Position numbers and translations under genes: made by a program. A stretch of DNA of 64,000 nucleotides, taken from Fidelibacterota bacterium (lineage in GTDB: Bacteria > Fidelibacterota > Marinisomatia > SCGC-AAA003-L08 > JACNLC01). The DNA is taken from NCBI GenBank assembly GCA_013204025.1, contig JABMOW010000107.1:62001-126000 (forward strand). The letters run 5' to 3'. The notes beneath the pieces are model-generated. The model was not told the DNA's origin, made no database searches, and worked only from the letters and a program-made list of their open reading frames with translations. The stretch's first letter is position 1; the number at the start of each line of letters is the position of its first letter. Below, one piece after another: positions 17,783 to 27,492 of this stretch.

Positions 17783-18468
17783 TCGATTTGAGGGATAAAA
17801 AAGCATTAGAGCACCATTTTGCCGAACATTTTGACACTCCTGTATTTCCAGTGCTGGCAAATATTTATTTTGAAAACGGTGATATGAGCAGAGCCAGGAA
17901 GGTATGTGATATTGGCTTGGGGCATCATCCGTTATCCGCTGAAGGAAAATTTATATTAGCAAAAGTCGATCTGGTGGAAGATAATCTTCCTCAAGCTGAA
18001 AAGAATCTGAAAGAAGTTGTTGAACATTCTAATATCCACGTGAATGCTTTGAGATTGCTCGTAGAGGTACAAACAGCCTTGGGGAGGAGTGTGAAAACAA
18101 TTGGTTCGACAGTGGAAAAAATTGTGGATATCCTTGTCAATGACGAGGAGAGTTTGCGCTGGATTGAAAAAAACAAAGAAGAATTGTCAAAACCGGAAGA
18201 GGAAATATCAGTAGGAGAGCCGGAACCATCTCTAGACTCTGTCAAATCAAAGAAAAATGTATCAGTTTCCGACGGGCAGGGAGGTGGAATAGTCATTGAT
18301 AATCGAATGGCCACACTGACTCTGGCAAAAGTATTCCGACGGCAGAAAAACTTTTCACAAGCCTTAATCGTATTAGATATCGTTGAAAATAAAGGAGGCG
18401 ATGTGAAAAAAATTGAAAAAGAACGAGAAGAAATCTACAAGTTGATAAAAGAACAGGAAATTCACTAA
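17779..18468 (+). CDS. TPR-repeat protein, function unknown
   Basis: This 229-residue cytoplasmic protein overlaps the carboxyltransferase stop as ATGA. Its N-terminal half shows TPR-like helices ('[21 protein letters not shown]'). A charged, glutamate-rich linker then leads to a second TPR-like segment, '[20 protein letters not shown]'. There is no signal peptide and no enzyme motif. Similar small TPR proteins lie beside the same genes in other FCB genomes as far as I recall, but no role is established here. It is translationally linked to the M24 peptidase after it (TAATG junction). Confidence 0.75.
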   Translation: MIDLRDKKALEHHFAEHFDTPVFPVLANIYFENGDMSRARKVCDIGLGHHPLSAEGKFILAKVDLVEDNLPQAEKNLKEVVEHSNIHVNALRLLVEVQTALGRSVKTIGSTVEKIVDILVNDEESLRWIEKNKEELSKPEEEISVGEPEPSLDSVKSKKNVSVSDGQGGGIVIDNRMATLTLAKVFRRQKNFSQALIVLDIVENKGGDVKKIEKEREEIYKLIKEQEIH

Positions 18469-19547
18469 TGACCAATTATCATCGCCGAGTTGAAAAATTA
18501 AATCAACTCGTATCAGAACAGAACTTAGATGGCATTTACATCACATATTTGACAAACGTAAGATATTTAAGTGGATTTACCGGATCCGCCGGACAATTAT
18601 TGATTACACCGGATTCTGCTCATTTTTTCTCTGATACCCGATATGCAGAACAGTCCAAAAAACAGGTAAACAATTGTCAAGTTCATATGATACAAGACAG
18701 TTATTTGAATACATTTCAGAATTCGCAATTATTCGAATCTGGAATGAAAATAGGATTTGAGGCAAACTACATGCCGTACAAATTGTATCTGAACCTAAAG
18801 GACAAATTTCCCGAAATCGAATTTATCCCCACAACAGATATTGTCGAACATATGGCTGCAGTTAAAGATATGGCTGAGATCGAATCTTTGAAATCCGCAG
18901 TAGAAATCACGGATGTGGTTTTTGATGAAATACTCCCGGAACTCAAGGTTGGAGCAATTGAAAAACATATTGCTGCAAAAATCTCCTACTTGTTTAAAAT
19001 GCATGGAGCAGATGGAGATAGCTATGATCCCATTATCGCATCCGGGTGGTTAGGAGCACTTCCACACGCTAGGCCTACTGACAAAGCATTTGAAAAAGGT
19101 GATTTTGTTGTCATGGACTTTGCTGCCATGTATGAAGGTTATCATGCAGATCTAACGAGAACTGTCGTGATTGGTGAAGCCACAGAAAGACACAGGGAAA
19201 TATACCAAATTGTATTGGAATCCCAGTTAACCGGGATCAACACCGCAAAAGCTGGTGTTACTGGTGCTCATGTGGATAAAGCCTGCAGAGACGTGATTGA
19301 GAATTCTGGATATGGAGATAAATTCATTCACTCAACGGGTCATGGCATTGGGTTAGAAATCCACACGTATCCCCGTTTGAATAATCTGAATCAAAAACCA
19401 CTACTCGAGAATTATGTGGTCACAATTGAACCAGGAATTTATATCCCGAAATGGGGAGGCGTACGAATCGAGGATGACTGCTGGATAAATACCGATCATT
19501 GCACACCAATGAACCGATCCACCAAAGAATTATTGGTGCTACGCTGA
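18468..19547 (+). CDS. pepQ: Xaa-Pro aminopeptidase / Xaa-Pro dipeptidase family (M24)
   Basis: This is a 359-residue M24B metallopeptidase that cleaves N-terminal residues preceding proline. The N-terminal creatinase-like domain ('YLTNVRYLSGFTGSAG') precedes the pita-bread catalytic domain. The five metal ligands are visible: 'VVMDFAAMYEGYHADLTRT' (two Asp), 'STGHGIGLEIHTYP' (His), 'VVTIEPGIYIP' (Glu) and 'GVRIEDD' (Glu). No signal peptide is present, so it is cytoplasmic. It starts at the last base of the TPR gene stop. Confidence 0.93.
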   Translation: MTNYHRRVEKLNQLVSEQNLDGIYITYLTNVRYLSGFTGSAGQLLITPDSAHFFSDTRYAEQSKKQVNNCQVHMIQDSYLNTFQNSQLFESGMKIGFEANYMPYKLYLNLKDKFPEIEFIPTTDIVEHMAAVKDMAEIESLKSAVEITDVVFDEILPELKVGAIEKHIAAKISYLFKMHGADGDSYDPIIASGWLGALPHARPTDKAFEKGDFVVMDFAAMYEGYHADLTRTVVIGEATERHREIYQIVLESQLTGINTAKAGVTGAHVDKACRDVIENSGYGDKFIHSTGHGIGLEIHTYPRLNNLNQKPLLENYVVTIEPGIYIPKWGGVRIEDDCWINTDHCTPMNRSTKELLVLR

Positions 19548-19587
19548 CAATCTATCGGCAACTAACCAACTGAATAAAATAGTGCCA

Positions 19588-20049
19588 ATGAAACTTGATA
19601 AAACTGATATAATGATACTCAACGTGCTCAGAGAAGATGGGCGAATTCCAAATACCGAATTGGCAAAAAAAATTGGTCTTTCCCCTGGCCCAACCCTGGA
19701 ACGGATGAAGAAGCTTGAAAGAAATGGTACCATCACTGGATATTATGCAAAACTCGATGCGGAAAAAATCGGTTTTGGAGTTCAAACCTTTGTCGAGGCT
19801 GTTTTATCGCGACACAAAAAAGACAATATTCTCGAATTCATGGAAGCGGTAAAAAATATCCCGGAAATCATTGGTTGTTACCATATCACAGGCAAAGCAG
19901 ATTTTCTGTTGAAGGTTTATGTGGAAAATATTAAAGATTATGAAGATTTTCTACTACACACACTGAGTACGCTACCCGGATTGCAGCATGTTGAGACCTT
20001 CATCGTCATGCGGTGTGTAAAAAACGAACCAAACCCGCCTGTTAAATAG
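19588..20049 (+). CDS. Lrp/AsnC-family transcriptional regulator
   Basis: This protein of about 153 residues has an N-terminal helix-turn-helix ('NTELAKKIGLSPGPTLERM', then 'LERNGTITGYYAKLD'). A C-terminal RAM/AsnC ligand-binding domain ends 'LSTLPGLQHVETFIVMR'. Lrp-type regulators sense amino acids and form octamers. The ATG at 19588 is preferred over the GTG at 19582 by family alignment; neither has a clear ribosome site. It follows the prolyl peptidase by 40 bases, so an amino-acid-linked role is plausible. Confidence 0.93.
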   Translation: MKLDKTDIMILNVLREDGRIPNTELAKKIGLSPGPTLERMKKLERNGTITGYYAKLDAEKIGFGVQTFVEAVLSRHKKDNILEFMEAVKNIPEIIGCYHITGKADFLLKVYVENIKDYEDFLLHTLSTLPGLQHVETFIVMRCVKNEPNPPVK

Positions 20050-20077
20050 GCGAGTGCTCCTTTTATTATCTATCCGG

Positions 20078-20464
20078 TTACTGCACCGGAATTAGATGCC
20101 CCAAAATGTACCCCAGAACAATACCGGTGAGTAATGCTATTGTAATCAACCGGTGAGTCATTATATCCTTCCCGTAACCTTTTTTTATCGCCACTGCAGA
20201 AGTAAAATACCCCATACCGTTCAGAAGCCAGAAAAAGGGGATTGTAAATACTTTGATGATGAGAGGACCAATGATAGGAACCATGGCAATCAGCGCGGAC
20301 AGCCCAGCAAACGCCTGCGTAATAAATCCTACCACGATGGTCACAATTGCAATGGCCTTTTTATCTGCACCCAAATACAACATCACCACAACTATCAGGA
20401 AGGTTAATACCAGCGCAAGTATTGTTTTTGGGTTTCCTTTAATGAATTCGATGAGTTTTTTCAT
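20078..20464 (-). CDS. Small multi-pass membrane protein, function unknown
   Basis: From the ATG at 20464 the product is 128 residues: 'MKKLIEFIKGNPKTILALVL' followed by three to four hydrophobic segments. The upstream extension in the ORF track is in the preceding gene. The start overlaps the stop of the DUF3108-like gene as ATGA, placing it last in a four-gene operon with two glycosyltransferases. I do not recognise a family; the glycine/isoleucine-rich helices suggest a small accessory inner-membrane protein. Confidence 0.65.
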   Translation of the reverse strand: MKKLIEFIKGNPKTILALVLTFLIVVVMLYLGADKKAIAIVTIVVGFITQAFAGLSALIAMVPIIGPLIIKVFTIPFFWLLNGMGYFTSAVAIKKGYGKDIMTHRLITIALLTGIVLGYILGHLIPVQ

Positions 20465-21153
20465 TGATCTAATTTTGCTGTTAATCGAACGATGCCGCTG
20501 GTAAACACACAACTTTCAATTTGATGAGAATCATAATTAACTTCGATGTACCGCGACACCCCATCTTTGTACACTGCCCATGTAAAAATATCTGTATGCT
20601 CAATGATGGGTGAATTCTCCTGTGGAAAATTTATATCAATCTCCAGTTGATAACGTACAATATTTTCATTGATGGATTCGGGCTTAAGGGAGGATGGAAA
20701 TAGTTGTCCTTCCCGCTCAAGAAGGCATTTAAAGGGTTGGTCAAAACGATGAAATCGGATAAAATCCAATAACGAAAAAATTGTAAATGTTTCAGATGGT
20801 ATATGAATTTGTGTACCTGTATAAATAACGGTTCCATTTAGAATTTCTGTAGAGATTAAGTTCTCAACACCAGGTTGGATTGTTTTTTTATTAAAAAACA
20901 GGATTCTATAATTTTCAGGCTCTACCCATAACGTATAGTGATTATCGACTTTGAAAATTGCAGATGTTAGCGCAGTCGTTTCTGATGAAAAGGTCACGTA
21001 TCTTGCGGGTACGTTTTGATAAGTGCTGTCTATCCCAGATAATTCAACAGTTGCCACGGGAATTCCCCACATGCTGACCGAATATCGGTCTGCGGGAAGA
21101 ATTAACGACCAAACAAATGAAAAGACAATCACGTATCGGGTAAGGTTACTCAT
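20461..21153 (-). CDS. DUF3108-like exported protein
   Basis: Starting at the ATG at 21153 ('MSNLTRYVIVFSFVWSLILP'), the protein has a signal peptide and then 'YSVSMWGIPVATVELSG', the typical opening of DUF3108 periplasmic proteins. About 230 residues of mostly beta structure follow. The longer ORF-track start lies inside the upstream glycosyltransferase. It overlaps that gene by 8 bases and the next gene by 4, so it is part of a tight operon. DUF3108 proteins are often linked to envelope or polysaccharide functions, but the exact role is unknown. Confidence 0.65.
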   Translation of the reverse strand: MSNLTRYVIVFSFVWSLILPADRYSVSMWGIPVATVELSGIDSTYQNVPARYVTFSSETTALTSAIFKVDNHYTLWVEPENYRILFFNKKTIQPGVENLISTEILNGTVIYTGTQIHIPSETFTIFSLLDFIRFHRFDQPFKCLLEREGQLFPSSLKPESINENIVRYQLEIDINFPQENSPIIEHTDIFTWAVYKDGVSRYIEVNYDSHQIESCVFTSGIVRLTAKLDQ

Positions 21154-22270
21154 TTGTTTTCCATTGAATGTTGACAAAGGGACCGAGGCTTCCAAAAATG
21201 GTAACATAAATGGGGTGTAATACTGAAAGGATAAAAAAAGCTTCAATTCGCCAACGAATTTCCAGAAGTCGAAAAATCCGATAAGAATATACGCCGTCAA
21301 TAATGGACTTTAATCCCCACGGCAGTAGAGCTGATATCCCTCCCCCACCAATCACGTGAAGCATTGAAAAAAGGGCAATAATATTTGTAATATACAACAA
21401 AGGAAGAATCATTTTCATTCCTGGTGTCGTGTCCAGCTGATAATACGAAAGTCCCTTGGATGCAAACCGAAGACGCTGGTGAATAAATGTACTAATTTTA
21501 TCTGGTGGGGGGGAGAAAATCACTGCGTCTGACTTTAATCGAAATGAGATCTTTGAAGATGTTAATGATGCGACTTTTTGTAATAGCAGGTCATCGTCAC
21601 CGGATATAAATCCATAAATTCCCTCGTAACCGTTCACTTCGTCAAATACTGATCTACGAATACCCATGTTTCGTCCGGTACAAGACAGGGCAATACCATG
21701 GCTGATGCCACCTGCAGAAAATCCATCTTGAGCAAGACTGTCAAGAAGGAACAGATCATCGATGAACCCCTTCTTATTTGACAATGGCGCGGGTGCTGAA
21801 ACAAAACCAACTGACTTGTCAGAAAATTCTTCTATCATTGCAGCTATCCACGTCTCTGATGGAACACAATCTCCATCTGTAAACAAAAGGAGTTCACCAT
21901 TTGATTCTTTGATGGCACAATTTAACGCCCATTTTTTTGGAGCCCAACCCTCAGGGGTTTCTGTAATATGGAGTAAATGTATAATTTTGGATTTTTCCCG
22001 AAATGCATTCACGACATCAACGGTTCCATCAGTTGATCGATCATTTACAATGATTAGTTCATAGTTACTTTGTGGATAAGACTGTTGGCATAGTGACGCC
22101 AAAAGAGAGCCGAGCCCCTTTTCTTCGTTCCGTACTGCCACAATCACAGACACCTTTGAAAAGTAATCTCCAGATATTGGTGCAACGAGCGATTTATCAT
22201 TTAATCCCCACAAAAACCACAGCAGTAAGGAGGCGTAGGCGATTACTATGAGCATGGACAAAAAGATCAT
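21146..22270 (-). CDS. Glycosyltransferase family 2, membrane-anchored
   Basis: This GT-A fold sugar transferase has an N-terminal membrane anchor and C-terminal membrane helices. 'VSVIVAVRNEEKGL' and 'YELIIVNDRSTDGT' form the nucleotide-sugar pocket. 'LLFTDGDCVPSETW' holds the DxD metal site, and 'SGDDDLLLQK' with 'HQRLRFASKG' resembles the acceptor and Q/RxxRW-type motifs. The ATG at 22270 is chosen because it overlaps the previous gene's stop as ATGA. With its neighbour it probably builds a lipid-linked or exported glycan; the donor sugar is unknown. Confidence 0.88.
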   Translation of the reverse strand: MIFLSMLIVIAYASLLLWFLWGLNDKSLVAPISGDYFSKVSVIVAVRNEEKGLGSLLASLCQQSYPQSNYELIIVNDRSTDGTVDVVNAFREKSKIIHLLHITETPEGWAPKKWALNCAIKESNGELLLFTDGDCVPSETWIAAMIEEFSDKSVGFVSAPAPLSNKKGFIDDLFLLDSLAQDGFSAGGISHGIALSCTGRNMGIRRSVFDEVNGYEGIYGFISGDDDLLLQKVASLTSSKISFRLKSDAVIFSPPPDKISTFIHQRLRFASKGLSYYQLDTTPGMKMILPLLYITNIIALFSMLHVIGGGGISALLPWGLKSIIDGVYSYRIFRLLEIRWRIEAFFILSVLHPIYVTIFGSLGPFVNIQWKTNE

Positions 22271-23388
22271 GTTTGTAGTTTCCTTCCATGCCATTTGAAT
22301 TTTGATCCAAATGCGCTCATTGTTCCCATTGTGACGATATAAGGAATGTTAATAATAAACCAAATAACGAAGGATGGCCAGCGAAGATTGCTATTAAATT
22401 GGGATTTTGCAAAATGGAAAAATGCATATTCACTACCAAATTTGATAATTAGTAAAAGAGCAAGTATGCTCGAACTATAAAATCCGAATAATGACAGGAA
22501 TATCATGACGTTTGTCAAAAATACAACAGCAAGGTATAAGAAAAAAAGCCGATTGTATTTCCACATCAGAACGGTGTCACCTGCCCATCGGATACGCTGC
22601 ATCAGTAGTTGGCGCCAGGATGTTTCCGTACGTCCGGTAACAAAACTATCAGATGAGCTGGCGAATACAACCGATCCCCCTGAACGACTTCTGGCAATTT
22701 GAAGAAAAAGAGAATCGTCTCCCTGTAAATGGTCCTTCAGCAGAGAATATCCACCGGACTTTTCAAACACTTGACGTTTATACGCCTGATTTTGCCCGGT
22801 ACTTGCCAGAGGAAAACCCAACTGTGTTGTGGCACGAGTGCATGCCATTAACATATGCAAATCAACGGCTTGAAATATCGAAGCAATAGATTTCTGGGGA
22901 TTCGTCTGCGTAAAACCAATGACATAATCCACAGATTTGGCAAAATAGGATACCATTGTCTGCACCCAATGTTCACCCATTCTGCAATCCACATCTGTAA
23001 ATAGCAGGATATCACCATCGGAACTGATAATTCCTGCATCCAACGCTCGTTTTTTGTGGCTCAATCCGGGGGTCACAGAATTCAGGGATGACACATATTT
23101 GAATCTATCATCACGTGCAAAAATTTGCCGAATAATGTTTTCAGTGTTGTCCGTGGATTCATCATCTACGATTATAAATTCTAATTTTCCACTGTAGCTT
23201 TGACGGGATAGTGCTAACAATAAATTTTGAAGGGAACGTTCTCCGTTTCGGACAGCTACAATTACGGAAACAGAACTATCTTGTCGCTTTGTAGTTGGTG
23301 CACTATTTCTAAAGTTGCCGATGATGAACAGTAGTATGGATCCAACGTAAAGGAAAAATATAACGAAGACTATGAAAAAATAAGTCAT
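22267..23388 (-). CDS. Glycosyltransferase family 2, membrane-anchored (paralogue)
   Basis: This is a second GT2 enzyme of 373 residues with the same plan as the next gene: N-terminal helix, 'VSVIVAVRNGERSLQNLL', 'EFIIVDDESTDNT', the DxD site 'LLFTDVDCRMGEHW', 'LQGDDSLFLQ' and 'QRIRWAGDT' (Q..RW), then C-terminal helices. It is the first gene of the operon, followed with a 4-base overlap by its paralogue. The two similar enzymes in tandem suggest successive additions in one glycan pathway, possibly glycolipid synthesis. Confidence 0.88.
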   Translation of the reverse strand: MTYFFIVFVIFFLYVGSILLFIIGNFRNSAPTTKRQDSSVSVIVAVRNGERSLQNLLLALSRQSYSGKLEFIIVDDESTDNTENIIRQIFARDDRFKYVSSLNSVTPGLSHKKRALDAGIISSDGDILLFTDVDCRMGEHWVQTMVSYFAKSVDYVIGFTQTNPQKSIASIFQAVDLHMLMACTRATTQLGFPLASTGQNQAYKRQVFEKSGGYSLLKDHLQGDDSLFLQIARSRSGGSVVFASSSDSFVTGRTETSWRQLLMQRIRWAGDTVLMWKYNRLFFLYLAVVFLTNVMIFLSLFGFYSSSILALLLIIKFGSEYAFFHFAKSQFNSNLRWPSFVIWFIINIPYIVTMGTMSAFGSKFKWHGRKLQT

Positions 23389-23453
23389 GATGGAAAGGCG
23401 TCGATAATTAAAATCTTAAGTCAACTGGTTCATATAACATCAATGCTTTTTGA

Positions 23454-24836
23454 CTAAATATGAAGCAACAGACTGGCTATCGAAAAATAAGTTAAAACCC
23501 CCATCATATCAACGGAAGTAGTAACAAATGGTCCTGTGGCGATGGCGGGATCAATGTTTAGTTTGTGCAAAACGATTGGCAAAATAGATCCAATGGTACT
23601 GGCGATGGTCATAGCGCAAAAAATAGCAAGTCCAACGACGACGCCCAATCGTAGGGGTGATGAAAATCCAGGATACATAAAAAATGCTAGCAGTCCAAGA
23701 AAAATACCATAGACAATGCCCAGTAACATTCCCACGCGAATTTCCTTAAAAATGACCCTTGACACTTCGTTCAGATTTATTCGGTCTGTGGCGATACCCC
23801 TAACGATAATGGTTGTGGTCTGGGTCCCAACATTTCCACCCATCCCTAAAATGATGGGGATAAATCCTGCAAGAATGACGGTCTTCTCCAGCAGAGAACC
23901 AAATGCTCCAATCACGGTTAACACAACAATGCCTCCCAGCCAACTGGCAAGCAACCATGGAAATCGTGCCCGTACATTTTCAAAAACCGATCGATGAAGG
24001 ATTTCTCTATCATCACCCGCGCCAGCCATTATCAGTATATCTTCTGATGCTTCTTCACGAATAATATCTAATACATCTTCTACGGTTACAACGCCCACCA
24101 ATTCTCCATCACTGCCAATAACAGGCACCGCGAGATAGTTGTATTGTGAAACAATCCCCGCCACCTCCTCCTGATCCGTTTCGGGAGAAACTGCGATATA
24201 ATCCCTTCGCATAACGCTGGAAAGTATTGTCTTTTGTGGATATAGCAGTATTTGTCGGAGTGATAGCACACCCACCATCTTGTTTTGGTCGTTTATGATG
24301 TATATGTAGTAGGGGGCGTCTGCGTCTTCATCAATTTCCTGAAAACGACTGATCACTTCCTTGATGGTCAAATTCTCCGGACAAGCGACGAATTGAGTGG
24401 ACATAATACGTCCTGCAGATTCTTCAGGATATTGAAAAATTTCCTTTACTTCTTCGCGTTCCTCATGGTCCAAATAGGCTTGAATATCATGCGATAAGGA
24501 CTCCGGCAGCAAATCCAGAATATCTACAATATCTTCTGCGGGCATATCGTGGAGTAATTTTGCACTGTCCCGAGGACTTTGAGATTCGAACAATTCCTCA
24601 ATAATATTGTCATCCAGTTCAGGGAGGAAATACTTCATCCCCTTCATTCGTTGGATGTACAGGAAGATATCTTTGCGTTCGGTTTCGGTCAAATGCCTGA
24701 AAACATCAGACATGACCGCCGGGTGAGTGTTATTGATGAGCTTATAGAGTGCGATTCGTGAATTCTGTTGATAAAGCTCCCGAATCTCATCGAGTATACC
24801 CTGAATCTCCTGATCAACGATAATTTCTCTGTGCAT
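23454..24836 (-). CDS. mgtE: Magnesium transporter MgtE
   Basis: The 460-residue protein has the full MgtE layout. The N-terminal superhelical domain covers residues of about 20-145 ('DIVDILDLLPESLSHDIQAYL'). A CBS pair spans about 150-270 ('AGRIMSTQFVACPENLTIKE'). Five transmembrane helices follow, with the pore segment 'GMGGNVGTQTTTIIVRGIA'. The CBS and N domains sense cytosolic Mg2+ and gate the channel. It appears to be a stand-alone gene between the glycosyltransferases and the CBS enzyme gene. Confidence 0.95.
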   Translation of the reverse strand: MHREIIVDQEIQGILDEIRELYQQNSRIALYKLINNTHPAVMSDVFRHLTETERKDIFLYIQRMKGMKYFLPELDDNIIEELFESQSPRDSAKLLHDMPAEDIVDILDLLPESLSHDIQAYLDHEEREEVKEIFQYPEESAGRIMSTQFVACPENLTIKEVISRFQEIDEDADAPYYIYIINDQNKMVGVLSLRQILLYPQKTILSSVMRRDYIAVSPETDQEEVAGIVSQYNYLAVPVIGSDGELVGVVTVEDVLDIIREEASEDILIMAGAGDDREILHRSVFENVRARFPWLLASWLGGIVVLTVIGAFGSLLEKTVILAGFIPIILGMGGNVGTQTTTIIVRGIATDRINLNEVSRVIFKEIRVGMLLGIVYGIFLGLLAFFMYPGFSSPLRLGVVVGLAIFCAMTIASTIGSILPIVLHKLNIDPAIATGPFVTTSVDMMGVLTYFSIASLLLHI

Positions 24837-24863
24837 AATTTGCCCGAGGGCTAAAAGCGTAAA

Positions 24864-25817
24864 TTATTCCAGAAAATCATGTGCTTTCATCCAATCGTTG
24901 TCCGCGAATTTAGTGAGATAGTTTCTGATAGAATCTGGAAGTATCGCCAGGCATTTTTGTCCGGGCTCAAGACGTGAAGCGACTTTTAACGCGCTCCACA
25001 CAGTAGAGCCGGAAGACCCACCAACCAACAGCCCCTCTTCCTTGATAAGGCGTCGTGCCATTAGAAATGAATCCTTATCGTTCACTTTGATGTATTCATC
25101 CACCAGTGAATTATCGAGAACATCCGGAAAAAAATCATACCCAATCCCTTCAACGAGGTATGGATACACTTCATCGCCGCCGCCCAATATGGATCCGAAT
25201 GGATCCACGCCCACTACGATGATATTGGGGTTTTCCTCTTTCAGGCGTTTTGCAACGCCTGTAATGGTTCCACCAGTACCCACGCTCATGACGACCATAT
25301 CCAGATCGGTTCCGAAATCATCTAAAATTTCTTGAGCCGTAAATTGATAGTGTGCATTTGGATTATTCGGATTAGCGTATTGGTCTAAAATATGGGAGTT
25401 GGGAATTTCAGCGTGTAGTTTTTTTGCCACTCCGATATGGCTAGCGGGATCATCCCAAGCGGCTTCAGTGGGTGTGCGAACAATTTCTGCGCCTAAGGAT
25501 TCCAATACCACCTGCTTTTCACGACTCATTTTTTCAGGCATGGTAATGATCATCCGATACCCTTTTACAGCCGCAGATAGCGCTAACCCAATACCCGTAT
25601 TTCCTGATGTAGGTTCGATGAGTGTATCACCAGGTTTGATACGACCGGCTTTCTCCGCTTCTTCAAGCATATAAACACCGATCCGATCTTTCACAGACCC
25701 TCCGGCATTTAAAAATTCACACTTCCCAAACAATTGGCATGAGAGTTCAGCGCCGATACGATTGAGTTTTACAACAGGTGTTTTCCCGATAGTTTCTAAA
25801 ATATTTTGGTAGATCAT
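24864..25817 (-). CDS. cbs: Cystathionine beta-synthase (PLP-dependent, no regulatory CBS domain)
   Basis: This is a fold-type II PLP enzyme of 317 residues. '[15 protein letters not shown]' carries the PLP lysine (Lys43), and '[20 protein letters not shown]' and '[17 protein letters not shown]' bind the cofactor phosphate. Several stretches match cystathionine beta-synthase more closely than cysteine synthase A: '[20 protein letters not shown]', '[11 protein letters not shown]' and the ending '[19 protein letters not shown]'. It would condense serine and homocysteine. A cysteine synthase role cannot be excluded without a tree. The C-terminal regulatory domain of animal enzymes is absent. Confidence 0.85.
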   Translation of the reverse strand: MIYQNILETIGKTPVVKLNRIGAELSCQLFGKCEFLNAGGSVKDRIGVYMLEEAEKAGRIKPGDTLIEPTSGNTGIGLALSAAVKGYRMIITMPEKMSREKQVVLESLGAEIVRTPTEAAWDDPASHIGVAKKLHAEIPNSHILDQYANPNNPNAHYQFTAQEILDDFGTDLDMVVMSVGTGGTITGVAKRLKEENPNIIVVGVDPFGSILGGGDEVYPYLVEGIGYDFFPDVLDNSLVDEYIKVNDKDSFLMARRLIKEEGLLVGGSSGSTVWSALKVASRLEPGQKCLAILPDSIRNYLTKFADNDWMKAHDFLE

Positions 25818-26299
25818 GTTTCTAATTATAATTGTTGATGTTAATAGCTCGCAAATTTACTTCGGTTCGCGATGCAGAATAAAACCTTTATCATAGACGG
25901 GAATATCAATAACCGGATATTTCATAAGAAAAATATTGCATTTGCATTTGCTGATAACGATGTGGGTATGTCGTACTGAAATTGCTATTGGTATAGATGG
26001 ATAAAAATATATTCTAATTAATTGAAGTTATTAACATATGAGTAGATTTGGAATAAATCACACTTAAAATGAAGAGAAGTACATGAAGTATATGACCTGT
26101 TCTTCGGAATTTGTACCATTCATAATACGAGATTTCTTATTACGGTCCAAACCTGGGGGGCGGGACAGCCAAGAAAAGTGTAACTTTGAAGGCGGTCCAT
26201 TCTATGGGGCAGGTCACTCTGAAACCTTACATGTTTTTGATGAGGAAAAAGAAACAATATTCTTATGCTATAAAAATACTTTACCAGAAACCCATTTCT
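25818..26299. other. AT-rich interval without a supported gene
   Basis: The 480 bases after the PLP enzyme hold one track ORF (26083-26355 plus), whose product has no family pattern and runs into the opposite-strand gene. I do not support it. The first 200 bases are AT-rich and likely contain the promoter for the cbs gene. No hairpin or repeat stood out. Confidence 0.4.
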
Positions 26300-26935
26300 T
26301 TACTTTCTTGATGGTCTTTTTTGGTTTCCTCTTTTTCCCTCTTGTTTTTTATTGATAGCGTCAAGAGCATTTGTAATTATTACTATTTGTACATTCTCGT
26401 ATGAATCCACAGCTCCAATAATTTGTGTAATTTTATTTTGAAATGGTTGATATTCAAATCGAGCTCCTCCAATATAATCGACTCTTATATCTGAAGAAAA
26501 TCGGTACCCAATATCATAAGTATCAACTTTTATGAGTTTCCATGGCACACCATACATTGTATCATACTCAAAACGAATATCACCGATCGCGACTATTTTT
26601 CCAACATATTTAATATCATACTCAAAGCTAGTGGTACCAATTTTTAACACTCGTCCATCGTAAATATCAATTTCAATGTTATTATCAGCCGCTTTCCCAA
26701 TTTTCTCATCAAAAGATTGATACTGAAAATCAATATTACCCTGTGTTATTACATTGACATGAGTAATTGCACCACTATCATTGACGCAAACCTCAAATGG
26801 AGAGACATCAATATATATATCTAAAATTTTGCCTATGTCTGATAATACTATTCGATCAATTTGAGCCTGAGAAAAAATAAGTATGGGCGTGAGAATAAAA
26901 AGTAAATAAATATATTGCAAAAATATGCGCTTCAT
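26300..26935 (-). CDS. Exported protein with short beta repeats, function unknown
   Basis: This 211-residue protein has a clear signal peptide ('MKRIFLQYIYLLFILTPILI', cleavage near 'FSQAQ'). The mature part contains repeated units built on 'F.YD/Q...GKI..IG', for example 'TTSFEYDIKYVGKIVAIG' and 'ARFEYQPFQNKITQIIG'. The pattern suggests a small repetitive beta-sheet protein. A strongly basic tail 'KKQEGKRGNQKRPSRK' ends it. I do not recognise a family or function. Confidence 0.7.
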   Translation of the reverse strand: MKRIFLQYIYLLFILTPILIFSQAQIDRIVLSDIGKILDIYIDVSPFEVCVNDSGAITHVNVITQGNIDFQYQSFDEKIGKAADNNIEIDIYDGRVLKIGTTSFEYDIKYVGKIVAIGDIRFEYDTMYGVPWKLIKVDTYDIGYRFSSDIRVDYIGGARFEYQPFQNKITQIIGAVDSYENVQIVIITNALDAINKKQEGKRGNQKRPSRK

Positions 26936-27282
26936 GGATTTTATCCTAATTTTGTTGTTTTAATTTAGTGTAATCAACTGATTATAACCCGTGTGGCGAT
27001 GAGTTGATAATGTGATAGCAATAAAAGTAATTCTGTTTAACCAGCATGACCTGCCTCCATAGATTAGGCTTCTTTAAAAAATCAAACTCCCCATTAAATT
27101 TGCCCATTTCTCCGTTACACCGTAATATTAACCTACACTATAAGGAGAATATTCTACAATTGGATTATTATCACCTTAATTTTTTCAATTTCCACATGCA
27201 AATCATCGGGTGTCTCCACCTGATCATTATTCTAATTGAGTGGATCGCTCCAGGATAACAAAAAATAGAACGGAGTAAAAAG
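26936..27282. other. Interval with no supported gene
   Basis: These 350 bases are AT-rich. The track ORF 27046-27258 has no recognisable pattern. A Shine-Dalgarno-like 'cggag' precedes the decayed reading frame at 27283. Nothing else could be supported. Confidence 0.4.
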
Positions 27283-27400
27283 ATGAAGTTATATATTTAT
27301 TCATTGAAATTTTCGGTTCTCCTGCCGGCAACACTCATTGTACCCACAGACTACCCCAACATACAGGCTGGGTTTGATGCTCCCTGCGATGGGAGGGGAT
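27283..27400 (+). pseudogene. Remnant of a secreted right-handed beta-helix protein gene
   Basis: After a good ribosome site (CGGAG, about 8 bases before ATG) the frame reads a signal-like start and then 'IVPTDYPNIQAGFDA.CDG'. This is the hallmark N terminus of pectate-lyase-like beta-helix proteins ('VP.DY.TIQAGIDAA.DGD'). The next residues lose the family pattern and the frame stops at 27489 after 68 codons. I infer a degraded gene or an orphaned 5' end, directly upstream of an intact secreted protein gene. Confidence 0.5.
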
Positions 27401-27492
27401 TAAATTCAATGCAATTATTCCATTATGAAAATTCGCTGGATAACATCTCATTGAATTTCTGTAACTTTCATTTCCATATTCTAGGATAAAAC

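Noticed and set aside
26083-26355. Plus-strand ORF of 90 codons
   Set aside because: No domain pattern, weak start, and its 3' end overlaps the opposite-strand exported protein. Not supported, though a relic cannot be excluded.
27046-27258. Plus-strand ORF of 70 codons
   Set aside because: AT-rich sequence with no conserved pattern or clear ribosome site.
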